A stretch of DNA of 64,000 nt, from positions 1 to 64,000 of the forward strand of contig NZ_AUMP01000007.1 of NCBI RefSeq assembly GCF_000430745.1, in the 5' to 3' direction. This document shows, piece by piece, positions 1-9,540 of the stretch (positions are counted from its first letter, which is position 1; every line of letters starts with the position of its first letter). The translations under genes and the position numbers were made by a program. Source of the stretch: Fictibacillus gelatini DSM 15865 (lineage in GTDB: Bacteria; Bacillota; Bacilli; Bacillales; Fictibacillaceae). The notes under the pieces were generated by a model, which made no database searches, was not told where the DNA came from, and worked only from the letters and a program-made list of their open reading frames with translations.

Positions 1-232
1 GAAACTGCCCCTGCCGATCCCTGGGGATACTGAGTTCTTCTATTCGTCCGTACTTCGTGTCTAAGCCCCGTGGGTAATAGCCGTTACGCTGCAGCTTTTG
101 ATCCGGGTTTTCTACTTTGATGAAATTCTTGATCTCCTCCTGAAGCAGGAATTCAATCTTCTCTTTCAAAAAATCCTTTACCATTTGATCCAATTGATTT
201 TGTGACAGAATATCGGTTATACTAAAATTCAT
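1..232 (-). CDS. IS256-family (mutator-type) transposase, N-terminal part only
   Basis: The minus strand encodes about 77 residues from ATG at 232 and runs off the left edge. The stretch NGYYPRGLDTKYG followed by LSIPRDRQG is the typical N-terminal signature of IS256-family DDE transposases, which cut and paste their own insertion sequence. A good ribosome binding site (GAGAGGAG) lies before the ATG. No stop or frameshift is seen in the visible part, so the element may be intact outside the window. The catalytic DDE residues lie beyond the edge and cannot be judged. Its position beside a repeat array and a broken gene suggests this end of the window is an accessory scar. Confidence 0.85.
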   Translation of the reverse strand, partial: MNFSITDILSQNQLDQMVKDFLKEKIEFLLQEEIKNFIKVENPDQKLQRNGYYPRGLDTKYGRIEELSIPRDRQGQF

Positions 233-233
233 A

Positions 234-290
234 GTAGGGTCTCCTCTCGTTCTGGAATCTTCGACAATTCCGAGAGTACCCTACTTTTTT
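234..290. other. Long hairpin over the transposase leader, followed by a T tract
   Basis: Arms GTAGGGT (234-240) and ACCCTAC (278-284), CTCTCG and CGAGAG, and GGAAT and ATTCC stack into one long stem, followed on the plus strand by six T. Read on the minus strand, the stem covers the transposase ribosome binding site. Read on the plus strand, it looks like a terminator. Insertion sequences are known to use such stems to block expression from outside transcripts; that role here is inferred. Confidence 0.5.
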
Positions 291-340
291 TATTTTGAGA
301 AGGCCTTCTTTGACTTACACAAGATATTTTACATCACCTT

Positions 341-900
341 AGAGAGGCGTTCTCTCGGACAAAACTCACGCCAGGAGAGTAAAAAATATCTTAGAGAGGC
401 GTTCTCACGGACAAAATTCACGCCAGGAGAGTCAAAAATGTCCTAGAGAGGCGTTCTCACGGACAAAATTCACGCCGGGAGAGTCAAAAATGTCTTAGAG
501 AGGCGTTCTCACGGACAAAATTCACGCCGTGAGAGTCAAAAATGTCTTAGAGAGGCGTTCTCACGGACAAAATTCACGCCAGGAGAGTCAAAAATGTCCT
601 AGAGAGGCGTTCTCACGGACAAAATTCACGCCGTGAGAGTCAAAAATGTCTTAGAGAGGCGTTCTCTCGGACGAAATTCATGCCAGGAGAGTTAAAAATG
701 TCTTAGAGAGGCGTTCTCACGGACAAAATTCACGCCAGGAGAGTCAAAAATGTCTTAGAGAGGCGTTCTCACGGACAAAATTCACGCCGTGAGAGTCAAA
801 AATGTCTTAGAGAGGCGTTCTATGGGGACAAATTCACGCCGTGAGAGTCAAAAATGTCTTAGAGAGGCGTTCTATGGGGACATTTTTTATGTTGGACCCG
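341..900. repeat. Tandem array of eleven units, exact 52-bp period
   Basis: Units begin with AGAGAGGCGTTCT at 341, 393, 445, 497, 549, 601, 653, 705, 757, 809 and 861, every step being 52 bp. Units 1-10 are near-identical; unit 11 diverges after about 22 bases. Variation sits mainly at two spots: TCTCACGG or TCTCTCGG near the start, and CCAGGAGAG or CCGTGAGAG past the middle. Each unit has GGCGT and ACGCC as inverted arms. Units with the CCGTGAGA variant also pair perfectly with TCTCACGG. There are no unique spacers, so this is not CRISPR. No function is known to me. Confidence 0.95.
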
Positions 901-916
901 AATTTGTCCTTGAGAG

Positions 917-1065
917 TCATTCTACGTCACGCGGTTTGATTTTGTCCGGAATAGGTGAGGGAGCCATACGAATCATTTTTCCATCGAGCACTTCACAACG
1001 CTCTTCTTCTCCCATGTTGCCTATTCCTTATAGGTTACCGTGTTGTCAGGCTTCCCCATACTCAT
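917..1065 (-). pseudogene. Broken Uma2-like (DUF820) gene, 5' end
   Basis: From ATG at 1065 on the minus strand, behind a GAGAGGA ribosome binding site, the reading is MSMGKPDNTVTYKE, then TAG. In a shifted frame it continues as EEERCEVLDGKMIRMAPSP. Joined, this is the usual start of Uma2-family putative endonucleases (TYKEYATW...ERYELIDGEIYMMAPSP). The frame ends at 917 and the rest of the gene is missing where the 52-bp array begins. I see at least one in-frame stop, one frameshift and a truncation. Between 1066 and 1239 I see no gene. Confidence 0.5.
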
Positions 1066-1239
1066 TCCTCTCAAATGATTTCTATGTTTATTAGACAACA
1101 GGGGATGGAGAGTTAATAACGGACACCGGGAATAGAGAGATTTGCGAAAATAAACACTACTTTTTTCACAGTTTGAAAAGTGGAGTTCCTGTCGAAATGG
1201 GTATAGTACATAGAAAACGTGCTGGGCTCAAAGAATAGG

Positions 1240-1268
1240 TTGATTCTTATTCACTAGTTTATTATAAT
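1240..1268 (+). promoter_or_regulatory. Candidate sigma-A promoter for the 1302 gene
   Basis: TTGATT (1240-1245), 17-bp spacer, TATAAT (1263-1268). It lies 33 bp before the TTG start of the small membrane protein gene. Confidence 0.6.
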
Positions 1269-1301
1269 CGTTCAGCATGGGAGTGAGAGGGAGTTGATCG
1301 T

Positions 1302-1655
1302 TTGGGAGTAATCACTGGGATTACAATGATTTTTACCGTACTCGTAGGTTTGAGAATGTTTATTGAGTCCGCCAGAATTTTTTTAGATTCGAAAAAAAAG
1401 AAACATTGCGTCCATCGCTTTTTTAAGCTGCTTCCGCTTTATATTGTTTCTTTTATTATACATACAGCGCTTTGTTGGTTTTTTAAAGAAAATGAATTCG
1501 CCCAATTTGCCCTGTACCAATTGCCGATGATTTTCCTCATGTTCATTTTGGCGTGGCTGTTATTGCTTTTGGCCGCATTTTTGAACAAAGGGAAAAGACA
1601 GGCCGAAAAACAAACAACAACGAATAGAAGCAGGAAGATAAAAACAACGTCATAA
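1302..1655 (+). CDS. Small two-TM membrane protein, function unknown
   Basis: The product is 117 residues from a TTG start preceded by GAGAGGGAG. It has a hydrophobic N-terminal segment (about residues 3-27), a second (about 43-60) and a third long one (about 69-93), then a polar basic tail. This predicts an integral membrane protein. I recognise no family. A promoter and a terminator enclose it, so it is probably a single-gene transcript. An ATG start is lacking, which lowers confidence in the exact start. It stands at the border between the accessory scar on the left and conserved chromosome on the right. Confidence 0.65.
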   Translation: MGVITGITMIFTVLVGLRMFIESARIFLDSKKKKHCVHRFFKLLPLYIVSFIIHTALCWFFKENEFAQFALYQLPMIFLMFILAWLLLLLAAFLNKGKRQAEKQTTTNRSRKIKTTS

Positions 1656-1658
1656 TGG

Positions 1659-1687
1659 AACGTCATGCCCATCCGGCATGACGTTTT
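1659..1687 (+). terminator. Rho-independent terminator
   Basis: The arms AACGTCATGCC and GGCATGACGTT form an 11-bp stem with a short loop, followed by TTT. Confidence 0.85.
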
Positions 1688-1810
1688 TGATTCGTGCAGG
1701 AAAATATAACTATTGATTTTTGGGAAAAAAGAGCGACTATCCCAATCACTCACTTTTCAAAAGTTCGACACTCAAATTTTTGAAAAAGTAATGATGACAT
1801 CTTCTACCTA

Positions 1811-1819
1811 TGGTATACT
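1811..1819 (+). promoter_or_regulatory. Extended -10 element before the TPR gene
   Basis: TGGTATACT is a good TGn extended -10. No convincing -35 stands 17 bp upstream, which fits an extended -10 promoter. It lies about 70 bp before the ATG at 1889. Confidence 0.5.
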
Positions 1820-1888
1820 TTCTTCGGTGAATTATTTGAGAATAAGACAATAGATGAAAATAGATAGATTAAAAAATTGGAGGAAGAA

Positions 1889-3493
1889 ATGGAGAAGGAA
1901 AAAAGCGCGGATACAACTGGCCGTATCCTTCCTTTTAAGCAAGATGGGGAATATTATTTTCAATGCGGGCTAAAGGCGTATCAGAAAAGAGATTTGCATA
2001 AAGCGAAAAAAATGTTTGAGAGGGCCGTATTATTTGAACCGGATGAGCCGGCCTTTCATTGCCAGCTTGCGTCGACACTTGCGGAACTTGGCGAATTTCA
2101 AGAATCGAATAATTGCTTGCAGCACGTGCTTGAATATGTGGACGGCGAGATGGCGGAATGCTACTTCTTTATGGCAAATAATTATGCCCACCTCGGCATG
2201 TTTAAAGAAGCGGAGCAGCACGCCATCCTTTATATGAAACATGAGCCTAACGGTGAATTTTTTGACGATTCCCAGGAGCTGCTTGATTTAATTTACTTTG
2301 AAACGGGAAGGCCAGCCGAGCAGCTAACGGAGGAAGAGGAATTGATCGCTTCTCACGAGAAAGCGCGCCATAGCATCGAAACGGGAAATATGAAAGAAGC
2401 GAAAGTGCAGTTAAAGGAGATTATTGAAAAACACCCGAATTTTTGGGCAGCATATAATAATCTTGCCTTGACCTATTTTTATGAAAACAAGTATGAAAAA
2501 GCTCTTCAAATTTTGGAGGACGTGCTTGCGAAAAATCCGGGCAATTTAAATGCACTCTGTAACATGGCGATCTTTTATCACCATTTAGGGCAGAATGAAA
2601 AATGTAAAAAGATTACGGAAGCGTTGAAGGTCATCCATCCAATTCATCCGGAACAGCGGTATAAATTAGGAAGCACGTTTGGCATTTTAGGGGAGCATAC
2701 TTATGCCAATCGCTGGCTTGTCTCTGTGAAAAAATTTCAAATGAACTACAGCCCGGCCTTCTTCCATCTCATTGCCGTTTCTTATTATGCCATTGGGAAC
2801 GTTGATCTTGCCATCAAATATTGGCGAAAAGTAGAAGAGATGGATCCGGAAGGTGTTGTTGCCCCATTTTATTTGAAACAAGCGATGATCGGCATGCTTA
2901 CGGTTACGGGTCTGGACTATCAATATCGTCTTCCGCCAGTTTCTAATGTTCGAAAAAAGAAGCCGGGCTTTTTTGTTCGCTTGAATCAAATTAAAAAAGC
3001 GCTTGAGAAAAATAAGTTGACGCATTTAATTCTTTTAAGAGGGAATACGAATAAAGAGGCTGTTTCTTTATTGGAAGCCTTTTGTTCAAAACGGGAAGAA
3101 CATCCCTTTTTAAAAGAGATGGCGGCGAATTTACTGTTGGAAATGGAACCGGGCCGTACGGTCGTTGTCAAAAACAAACATGAAGAAAACATCTATCACA
3201 CCGTTTCTTCTATTTTTACAAAAGGCTTTGACATCATCGATTTATTAAAAGAGAAGGAAGCAATTATTGATGATGAAATGACGTTCCTCTGGCTTGAAGT
3301 CATGAATCGGGCAAAACTAGAACCTGAACTTTTGAAAAATGAAAAAGGGATGGCGGCTGCCCTCGACTATTTATCAAGAAAACGAAAGCAAGGAGCGACG
3401 CAACGGGAAATTGCTGAGCGGTACGGGGTATCGGTTGCCGTTTTATCATCACGGTTGAAAAAAATAAAGAAACTGCTTGAAATGACGGATTGA
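1889..3493 (+). CDS. yvcD: Tetratricopeptide-repeat protein with C-terminal HTH (YvcD-like)
   Basis: I take the ATG at 1889, five bases after GGAGG, rather than the upstream TTG at 1877, which overlaps that ribosome binding site. The product is about 534 residues. The N-terminal half contains several 34-residue TPR helical pairs, for example ALKAYQKRDLHKAKKMFERA and ALTYFYENKYEKALQILEDV. The last 40 residues (ATQREIAERYGVSVAVLSSR) look like a helix-turn-helix. TPRs bind proteins, so a scaffold or regulatory role is likely, but no reaction can be assigned. In B. subtilis a similar TPR gene sits directly before trxB, as here. Confidence 0.8.
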   Translation: MEKEKSADTTGRILPFKQDGEYYFQCGLKAYQKRDLHKAKKMFERAVLFEPDEPAFHCQLASTLAELGEFQESNNCLQHVLEYVDGEMAECYFFMANNYAHLGMFKEAEQHAILYMKHEPNGEFFDDSQELLDLIYFETGRPAEQLTEEEELIASHEKARHSIETGNMKEAKVQLKEIIEKHPNFWAAYNNLALTYFYENKYEKALQILEDVLAKNPGNLNALCNMAIFYHHLGQNEKCKKITEALKVIHPIHPEQRYKLGSTFGILGEHTYANRWLVSVKKFQMNYSPAFFHLIAVSYYAIGNVDLAIKYWRKVEEMDPEGVVAPFYLKQAMIGMLTVTGLDYQYRLPPVSNVRKKKPGFFVRLNQIKKALEKNKLTHLILLRGNTNKEAVSLLEAFCSKREEHPFLKEMAANLLLEMEPGRTVVVKNKHEENIYHTVSSIFTKGFDIIDLLKEKEAIIDDEMTFLWLEVMNRAKLEPELLKNEKGMAAALDYLSRKRKQGATQREIAERYGVSVAVLSSRLKKIKKLLEMTD

Positions 3494-3564
3494 GCAAATT
3501 AATAGACTTCCTTTATCGGTGAATATACCATTATTACAAATGAACGATGGGGCAAGATGACGCA

Positions 3565-3643
3565 GAACAAAATGGCGGAGCTATTTTGTTCGGAAATTAG
3601 AAGTAAGAGGTTAGATTTGTCGGAATCGGGAACAGACGATTCC
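3565..3643. promoter_or_regulatory. Two inverted repeats in the yvcD-trxB gap
   Basis: The 216-bp gap before trxB contains GAACAAAAT (3565-3573) facing ATTTTGTTC (3583-3591), a perfect 9-bp inverted repeat. A second one, GGAATCG (3622-3628) and CGATTCC (3637-3643), follows. Neither is followed by a clean T tract, so they are more likely operator or leader structures than terminators. No known regulator motif matches. Confidence 0.45.
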
Positions 3644-3706
3644 AGTTATCCAACTTTTTCTGACATCTAAGTGAATGCGCATCTTTTCCGTAAAGGAGTG
3701 GGTTAA

Positions 3707-4654
<948 letters not shown>

Positions 4655-4748
4655 TTCGGTTTTAACCATTCTGTAATAATGGTGAAACAATAAAGGGGTA
4701 TTATAATAGTAAGAAATTGACCCCCTTTTTATAAATAGCTAGACGTTA

Positions 4749-4779
4749 GGCACGGAACTCGTATCCGTGCCTCTTTTTT
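4749..4779 (+). terminator. Terminator after trxB
   Basis: GGCACGGA (4749-4756) and TCCGTGCC (4764-4771) form an 8-bp stem, then CT and six T. A weaker G/C-run pair (AGGGG...CCCCCTTTTT) stands just upstream, about 4694-4731. Confidence 0.9.
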
Positions 4780-4814
4780 GTCTCTGGAATCGGCAGCCGG
4801 GCCGTTTTTCACCG

Positions 4815-4872
4815 AAATGCCAATTGTCTAAAGCAGTTGGCATTTGAGTGGAATACTATAATTTAGTATACT
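4815..4872 (+). promoter_or_regulatory. yvcI promoter with an overlapping 9-bp inverted repeat
   Basis: AAATGCCAA (4815-4823) and TTGGCATTT (4837-4845) are a perfect inverted repeat with a 13-base centre. The right arm runs into TTGAGT (4844-4849), which is spaced 17 bp from TATACT (4867-4872). The layout suggests an operator touching the -35. No regulator is identified. Confidence 0.55.
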
Positions 4873-4905
4873 TAGTTTAATGTTCAGGCAATCGAGGTGA
4901 ACTTT

Positions 4906-5364
4906 GTGCAAAGAGTAACAAACTGTGTTTTGATAAAAGATAATCAAGTTCTTTTACTGCAAAAGCCACGCAGGGGATGGTGGGTGGCCCCCGGTGGAAA
5001 AATGGAGTCTGAAGAATCGATCCGTGATTCCGTCATTCGGGAATTTCGCGAAGAAACGGGAATTTATTTGAAACATCCTCAGCTTAAAGGCGTATTTAAT
5101 TTTATCATCAAAGAACAAGATAAAATTGTTTCAGAATGGATGATGTTTACCTTTTTCGCAACCGACTTTGAAGGAGAATCACTGTCTGAAAGCGAAGAAG
5201 GAAAGGTCGAATGGAAACCGATCGCTGAAATTCGAAACTTGCCAATGGCTCCCGGGGATCATCACATTTTAGATTATGTTCTTCGAGGAAGCGGCATGAT
5301 TTTTGGTACGTTCACCTACACACCTGATTACAAACTTTTATCCTATCGGCTGGATCCGGCATAA
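4906..5364 (+). CDS. yvcI: Nudix hydrolase YvcI
   Basis: Nudix enzymes cleave nucleoside diphosphates linked to another group. The Nudix box is visible as GGKMESEESIRDSVIREFREETG, about residues 29-51 (G-x5-E-x7-REUXEE-x-U form). I choose GTG at 4906, which sits five bases after GAGGTGA. The longer start at GTG 4897 would place the ribosome binding site inside the gene. The product is about 152 residues, close to B. subtilis YvcI. It opens the yvcI-rapZ-yvcK-whiA-crh run. Its substrate is unknown. Confidence 0.9.
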   Translation: MQRVTNCVLIKDNQVLLLQKPRRGWWVAPGGKMESEESIRDSVIREFREETGIYLKHPQLKGVFNFIIKEQDKIVSEWMMFTFFATDFEGESLSESEEGKVEWKPIAEIRNLPMAPGDHHILDYVLRGSGMIFGTFTYTPDYKLLSYRLDPA

Positions 5365-5459
5365 TATATATTTGTAATGCGTTTTCTAGAAAGAGATCAG
5401 AAGACTGTATGAATTAGGCGACTGCCAATTTCTTGCTTTTAAAAAAGGGGGGAGCGGTT

Positions 5460-6338
5460 ATGGAAGCAAAAGATGTTCAAATGGTTATCATTACAGGGAT
5501 GTCAGGCGCGGGAAAAACGGTTGCGATGCAGAGCTTTGAAGACTTAGGTTTCTTTTGCGTTGATAATCTTCCTCCGGCACTTTTGCCGAAATTCGTTGAT
5601 TTGATGGAGGAATCTGAAGGGAAATTAAATAAAGTCGCATTAGTGATGGATTTGCGTGGACGAGAATTTTTTGACCAGCTGTTCTCAACGCTCGATCAGC
5701 TTCCAGTCTACTCACATATTCAACCGCAAATTTTATTTCTAGATTGTAAAGACGCTACCCTTGTCAGGAGATATAAAGAAACGAGAAGATCACATCCGCT
5801 GGCTAAAAGTGGAAACCCGCTCTCGGGAATTCTTCAAGAAAGAGAAATGTTAGAAGAGCTAAAAGGACGCGCTCAGCAAATCATTGATACATCTGAATTG
5901 AAACCGCTCGAATTACGCGAGAGGATCATTCAACGCTTTTCAACGAATGAAGCGCATCCATTTACGATTAATGTCATGTCTTTCGGCTTTAAACATGGCA
6001 TCCCGATTGATGCAGACCTTGTATTTGATGTGCGCTTTTTGCCGAATCCGCATTATATCGAACATATGCGCCCACGAACAGGCCTTGAAGCAGACATTTC
6101 AGAATATGTTTTGAAATGGCCTGAGACAAAGACCTTTCTTGAAAAGTTATTGGATCTATTGAAATTTATGATCCCGCAATATAAACGTGAAGGGAAAAGC
6201 CAGCTCATCATTGGAATTGGCTGTACCGGCGGAAAGCACCGTTCAGTTGCGTTAGCAGAATATATCGGGAAAGAATTAGCAAAAGAATTTTCTACATTCT
6301 CTAGCCACCGTGATATGGGAAAGGACAAGGATAAATGA
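5460..6338 (+). CDS. rapZ: RapZ/YvcJ RNase adapter family P-loop protein
   Basis: The 292-residue product begins at ATG 5460 behind a strong AAGGGGGGAG site; an upstream in-frame TTG has no such site. Walker A GMSGAGKT is at about 13-20. The C-terminal domain carries [12 protein letters not shown], typical of RapZ. In E. coli RapZ binds sRNA and controls glucosamine-6-phosphate synthase. In B. subtilis YvcJ is a nucleotide-binding protein linked to competence. The gene overlaps yvcK by four bases (ATGA), so the two are translationally coupled. Confidence 0.95.
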   Translation: MEAKDVQMVIITGMSGAGKTVAMQSFEDLGFFCVDNLPPALLPKFVDLMEESEGKLNKVALVMDLRGREFFDQLFSTLDQLPVYSHIQPQILFLDCKDATLVRRYKETRRSHPLAKSGNPLSGILQEREMLEELKGRAQQIIDTSELKPLELRERIIQRFSTNEAHPFTINVMSFGFKHGIPIDADLVFDVRFLPNPHYIEHMRPRTGLEADISEYVLKWPETKTFLEKLLDLLKFMIPQYKREGKSQLIIGIGCTGGKHRSVALAEYIGKELAKEFSTFSSHRDMGKDKDK

Positions 6339-7282
6339 AAAAGGAACAACCGAAGATTGTCGTCCTGGGCGGTGGTACAGGGCTTTCCGTTTTGCTCAGG
6401 GGGCTTAAGCAATTTCCTGTTGATATAACGGCTATCGTAACCGTCGCCGATGACGGAGGAAGCTCCGGACGATTGCGGAAAGAGTATGATATGCCTCCTC
6501 CAGGAGATATTCGTAATGTGCTTGCCGCTCTTTCTGAAGTAGAACCGCTAGTTGAACGCATGTTTCAACACCGTTTTACAACGGGAGACGGTCTTACCGG
6601 CCATTCGTTAGGCAATTTGCTTCTTGCGGCTATGCATGATATTACGGGAGACTTTTTAACCGGGATCCAGGAATTGAGCCGGGTTTTAAACGTTCGAGGC
6701 CAGGTGCTGCCGGCGGCGAACCGGAGCGTCATATTGCATGCTGAACTTGAGGACGGCACGGTCATTAAAGGGGAATCGAAAATCCCGTTAACGAACAAAA
6801 GAATTAAACGCGTATTTCTCACGCCGGAAAAAATTGAACCATTAAGGCAAAGTGTGAAAGCGATAGAGGATGCGGATTTAATCGTCATCGGACCTGGAAG
6901 CCTTTATACAAGTATTTTGCCGAACCTGCTTGTAAGCGGCATAAGCGAGGCGATCAAGAAAGCAACGGTTCCACGAGTGTATATTTGCAATGTAATGACA
7001 CAGCCAGGTGAGACAACGAATTATACGGCAAGTGAACATGTCCAGGCTCTCGTTGACCATATTGGCAAAAATGTGTTAGACGTTATTATTGTCAACAACG
7101 AAGACATTCCGGAAGATGTACTCAAGCTTTACCGTGAAGAAGGAGCCGACCAGGTCATCTGTGACGAAGACCGTTTAAAATGGTTTGGCGCAAAAATTAT
7201 AAGCGAAAATATTATTCAATATGGCACACTTGTACGACATGATGCGAAACGTGTTTCCAAGCTGCTTTTATCTTTGATATAA
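6335..7282 (+). CDS. yvcK: Gluconeogenesis factor YvcK
   Basis: YvcK (also GlmR or MgfK) is a UDP-GlcNAc-binding protein that directs carbon to the cell envelope and is needed on gluconeogenic substrates. The 315-residue length is normal. The N-terminal [14 protein letters not shown] and [11 protein letters not shown] are family signatures for the CofD-like Rossmann fold. It starts inside the last codons of rapZ. The gap after it holds a short inverted-repeat remnant before whiA, which somewhat separates the two genes. Confidence 0.96.
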   Translation: MKKEQPKIVVLGGGTGLSVLLRGLKQFPVDITAIVTVADDGGSSGRLRKEYDMPPPGDIRNVLAALSEVEPLVERMFQHRFTTGDGLTGHSLGNLLLAAMHDITGDFLTGIQELSRVLNVRGQVLPAANRSVILHAELEDGTVIKGESKIPLTNKRIKRVFLTPEKIEPLRQSVKAIEDADLIVIGPGSLYTSILPNLLVSGISEAIKKATVPRVYICNVMTQPGETTNYTASEHVQALVDHIGKNVLDVIIVNNEDIPEDVLKLYREEGADQVICDEDRLKWFGAKIISENIIQYGTLVRHDAKRVSKLLLSLI

Positions 7283-7331
7283 GAGGCCGTGTTCAAAAAA
7301 GAAGGCTAATTGGACTTTTAGAACAGCCTCT
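7282..7331. mobile_element. 50-bp inverted-repeat remnant resembling fused insertion-sequence ends
   Basis: AGAGGC-CGT-GTTC (7282-7293) faces GAAC-A-GCCTCT (7321-7331) around an A/T-rich centre. Read inward, each end resembles GAGGCTGTTC-AAAAG, a form I associate with ends of IS1182-like elements and small MITEs in Bacillaceae. It begins at the yvcK stop codon. It could instead be a simple RNA hairpin without a T tract. Confidence 0.35.
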
Positions 7332-7378
7332 ACAAGAAAGCGGTTGCCCTCACGTTACCGTAATTGAGAGGGGTGAAA

Positions 7379-8323
7379 ATGGTGTCGTTTGCCGCGGAAA
7401 CAAAAAAAGAATTAACGCAATTGGAAATTAAAGATTGCTGTGCAAAAGCTGAACTTGCGGCACTTATCCGCATGAACGGTTCCATTTCATTTAGCAATCG
7501 AAAGCTCGTGCTTGACATACCGACAGAAAATGCGGCGATTGCCCGCCGAATTTATACATTGATTAAACGCCTTTATTCATTTCATGTTGAATTGTTAGTA
7601 CGTAAGAAAATGAGATTAAAGAAAAACAATGTGTACATTGTTCGCGTTCCCGGGGAGGCAAAAGCGTTATTAGAAGATTTATCGATTATGAGCGGGGGCT
7701 ATTCCATTAATCGGACGATTGCGAAGGAAATCAAAAAGAAAAGCTGCTGCCGGCGTTCATATATGCGCGGAGCTTTTCTTGCGGGAGGGTCGATTAACCA
7801 TCCGGAAACGGGCTATCATCTTGAAATTTTCTCCATGTATGAAGACCACACCCAGGATCTTTGCGAACTAATGAATCATTATGAATTAAAAGCGAAAGTT
7901 CTTGAACGGAAAAAAGGGTATATTATTTATTTAAAAGATGGAGAAAAAATATCTGAATTTTTAACGCTCATCGGGGCTCATAACGCTCTTCTTTATTTTG
8001 AAGATGTCCGCATTTTAAAAGATATGCGGAACTCGGTCAACCGGCTTGTTAATTGTGAGACGGCGAATTTAAACAAAACAGTCGGAGCGGCATTAAGGCA
8101 AGTGGAAAACATTCGTCTGATTGAAAAAGAAGTTGGGCTTGATGTCCTGCCGGATAAGCTCCGGGAAATCGCTGAACTTCGGGTGAAACACCAGGAAATT
8201 ACATTAAAAGAGTTAGGTGAAATGGTCTCCTCAGGTCCAGTGAGCAAATCGGGGGTAAACCATCGGCTACGTAAAATAGATGAAATAGCAAATAAAATAC
8301 GATCGGGCCAAGCTATTAAATAA
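7379..8323 (+). CDS. whiA: Sporulation/cell-division regulator WhiA
   Basis: WhiA proteins combine an inactive LAGLIDADG homing-endonuclease fold with a C-terminal helix-turn-helix. In Bacillus they influence division and chromosome segregation, and in actinomycetes sporulation. I choose ATG 7379 ([12 protein letters not shown]) behind GAGAGGGGTG; the TTG at 7364 lies before that site. The product is about 314 residues, as usual. The C-terminal segment [25 protein letters not shown] is the conserved HTH. The gene order yvcK-whiA-crh is the standard Bacillus one. Confidence 0.95.
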   Translation: MVSFAAETKKELTQLEIKDCCAKAELAALIRMNGSISFSNRKLVLDIPTENAAIARRIYTLIKRLYSFHVELLVRKKMRLKKNNVYIVRVPGEAKALLEDLSIMSGGYSINRTIAKEIKKKSCCRRSYMRGAFLAGGSINHPETGYHLEIFSMYEDHTQDLCELMNHYELKAKVLERKKGYIIYLKDGEKISEFLTLIGAHNALLYFEDVRILKDMRNSVNRLVNCETANLNKTVGAALRQVENIRLIEKEVGLDVLPDKLREIAELRVKHQEITLKELGEMVSSGPVSKSGVNHRLRKIDEIANKIRSGQAIK

Positions 8324-8355
8324 ATTAATACGTGTTGTGGGAGGAAAAAGGGAAA

Positions 8356-8613
8356 ATGATTGAGAAAAAAGTAAAAGTCCAATTGAAAACAGGTTTGCAG
8401 GCAAGGCCGGCTGCACTTTTTGTCCAGGAGGCGAATCGTTTTACTTCCGATGTTTTCATTGAGAAAGACGGGAAAAAAGTAAACTGTAAAAGTATCATGG
8501 GAATTATGAGCCTGGCGATCGGTTCAGGAGCTGAAATCACATTAATTGTAAAAGGCGCTGATGAAGAAGAAGCAATGAACGCGCTGGAAGCTTTCATTTC
8601 GGAAAATCACTAA
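8356..8613 (+). CDS. crh: Catabolite repression HPr-like protein Crh
   Basis: Crh resembles HPr of the phosphotransferase system but has glutamine where HPr has the catalytic histidine. Here GLQARPA puts Gln at residue 15 and KSIMG puts the regulatory serine at 46, where HPr kinase acts. Ser-phosphorylated Crh assists CcpA in catabolite repression. The 85-residue product starts at ATG 8356 after GGGAGG. It ends the run from yvcI and is followed at once by a terminator. Confidence 0.96.
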   Translation: MIEKKVKVQLKTGLQARPAALFVQEANRFTSDVFIEKDGKKVNCKSIMGIMSLAIGSGAEITLIVKGADEEEAMNALEAFISENH

Positions 8614-8616
8614 AAA

Positions 8617-8645
8617 AGAGCACTCGAACGTGAGTGCTCTTTTTC
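8617..8645. terminator. Terminator between crh and convergent clpP
   Basis: AGAGCACTC (8617-8625) and GAGTGCTCT (8632-8640), then TTTT; the A run on the other side lets it serve both strands. Confidence 0.92.
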
Positions 8646-8687
8646 TTTCGGTAATAGAAAACGTACGGGAAAAAATTTCTCTTGTCC

Positions 8688-9281
8688 TTATTTCGATTCG
8701 CTGATTGACGAAATCACTTTATCGACAAGACCGTATTTCACAGCCTCCTCGGCAGTCATAAAGTTGTCACGATCCGTGTCGCGTGCAATGACTTCAAGCG
8801 GCTGGCCAGTTCGTTCCGCCAAAATTTTATTAAGATGTTCGCGCATTTGAATAATGCGGCGAGCATGGATTTCGATGTCTGATGCTTGCCCCTGTGTTCC
8901 GCCGAGCGGCTGGTGAATCATCACTTCGGAGTTTGGCAAGACAAAACGTTTTCCTTTTTCACCGGCAGCAAGCAAAAATGCTCCCATTGAAGCGGCCATG
9001 CCGATACAAATGGTAGATACGTGTGGCTTAATGAAATTCATCGTATCATAAATGGCCATACCTGCTGTAATGGATCCGCCAGGGCTGTTAATATAAAGAG
9101 ATATATCTTTATCCGGATCCTCAGCTGCAAGGAATAATAATTGGGCGACAATCGAGTTGGCCACATTGTCGTCAATCGCACTTCCTAGCATAATAATGCG
9201 GTCTTTTAATAGGCGGGAATAAATGTCATATGCTCGTTCACCGCGGTTTGTTTGTTCAATTACTGTTGGGATTAAGTTCAT
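8688..9281 (-). CDS. clpP: ATP-dependent Clp protease proteolytic subunit
   Basis: ClpP forms the tetradecameric serine-protease chamber that works with ClpC, ClpX or ClpE. The product is 197 residues from ATG 9281, behind AGGAGGAG. The catalytic triad is complete: Ser98 in GMAASMG, His123 in MIHQPLGG and Asp172 in DTDRDNF. A TTG further upstream would add an unsupported leader. A CtsR operator overlaps its promoter, so heat and stress induction is expected as in other low-GC Gram-positives. Confidence 0.97.
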   Translation of the reverse strand: MNLIPTVIEQTNRGERAYDIYSRLLKDRIIMLGSAIDDNVANSIVAQLLFLAAEDPDKDISLYINSPGGSITAGMAIYDTMNFIKPHVSTICIGMAASMGAFLLAAGEKGKRFVLPNSEVMIHQPLGGTQGQASDIEIHARRIIQMREHLNKILAERTGQPLEVIARDTDRDNFMTAEEAVKYGLVDKVISSISESK

Positions 9282-9363
9282 GGTTCTCCTCCTTTTTAAG
9301 AGTGGAAAAATTTTTAAAAACATTATTTCAAATCATCATCTTGCCTTTTATTCGGCTACTGAC

Positions 9364-9394
9364 ATCATACAAGAAAAGGTCAAATAAGGTCAAA
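9364..9394 (-). promoter_or_regulatory. clpP promoter overlapped by a CtsR operator
   Basis: The CtsR heptad repeat GGTCAAA-TAA-GGTCAAA lies at 9378-9394 and matches the known consensus exactly. On the minus strand TTGACC (9393-9388) is spaced 18 bp from TATGAT (9369-9364). The operator covers the -35 region, fitting repression by CtsR. No ctsR gene is in the window. Confidence 0.9.
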
Positions 9395-9540
9395 TAAAAA
9401 GCAATACAGTATGTAATTCGCTGTAAAGCCTTAAAAATCCTTTATTGAACTATCAATCATCATTCCCGCTTCACCATTTTTTAAACGTGTGAGAGCGGGA
9501 AATTATAGAAAAGAAAGCATATTTAGCGCAGTAATGAGCC

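Noticed and set aside
341..900. CRISPR array
   Set aside because: Units are repeated end to end at 52 bp with no unique spacers, and no cas genes are near.
789..1094. Open frame of 101 codons as a gene
   Set aside because: It runs through the tandem array and antisense to the Uma2 remnant; its sequence is only translated repeat.
1439..1753. Minus-strand frame over the small membrane gene
   Set aside because: It is antisense to 1302-1655, crosses its terminator and has no ribosome binding site.
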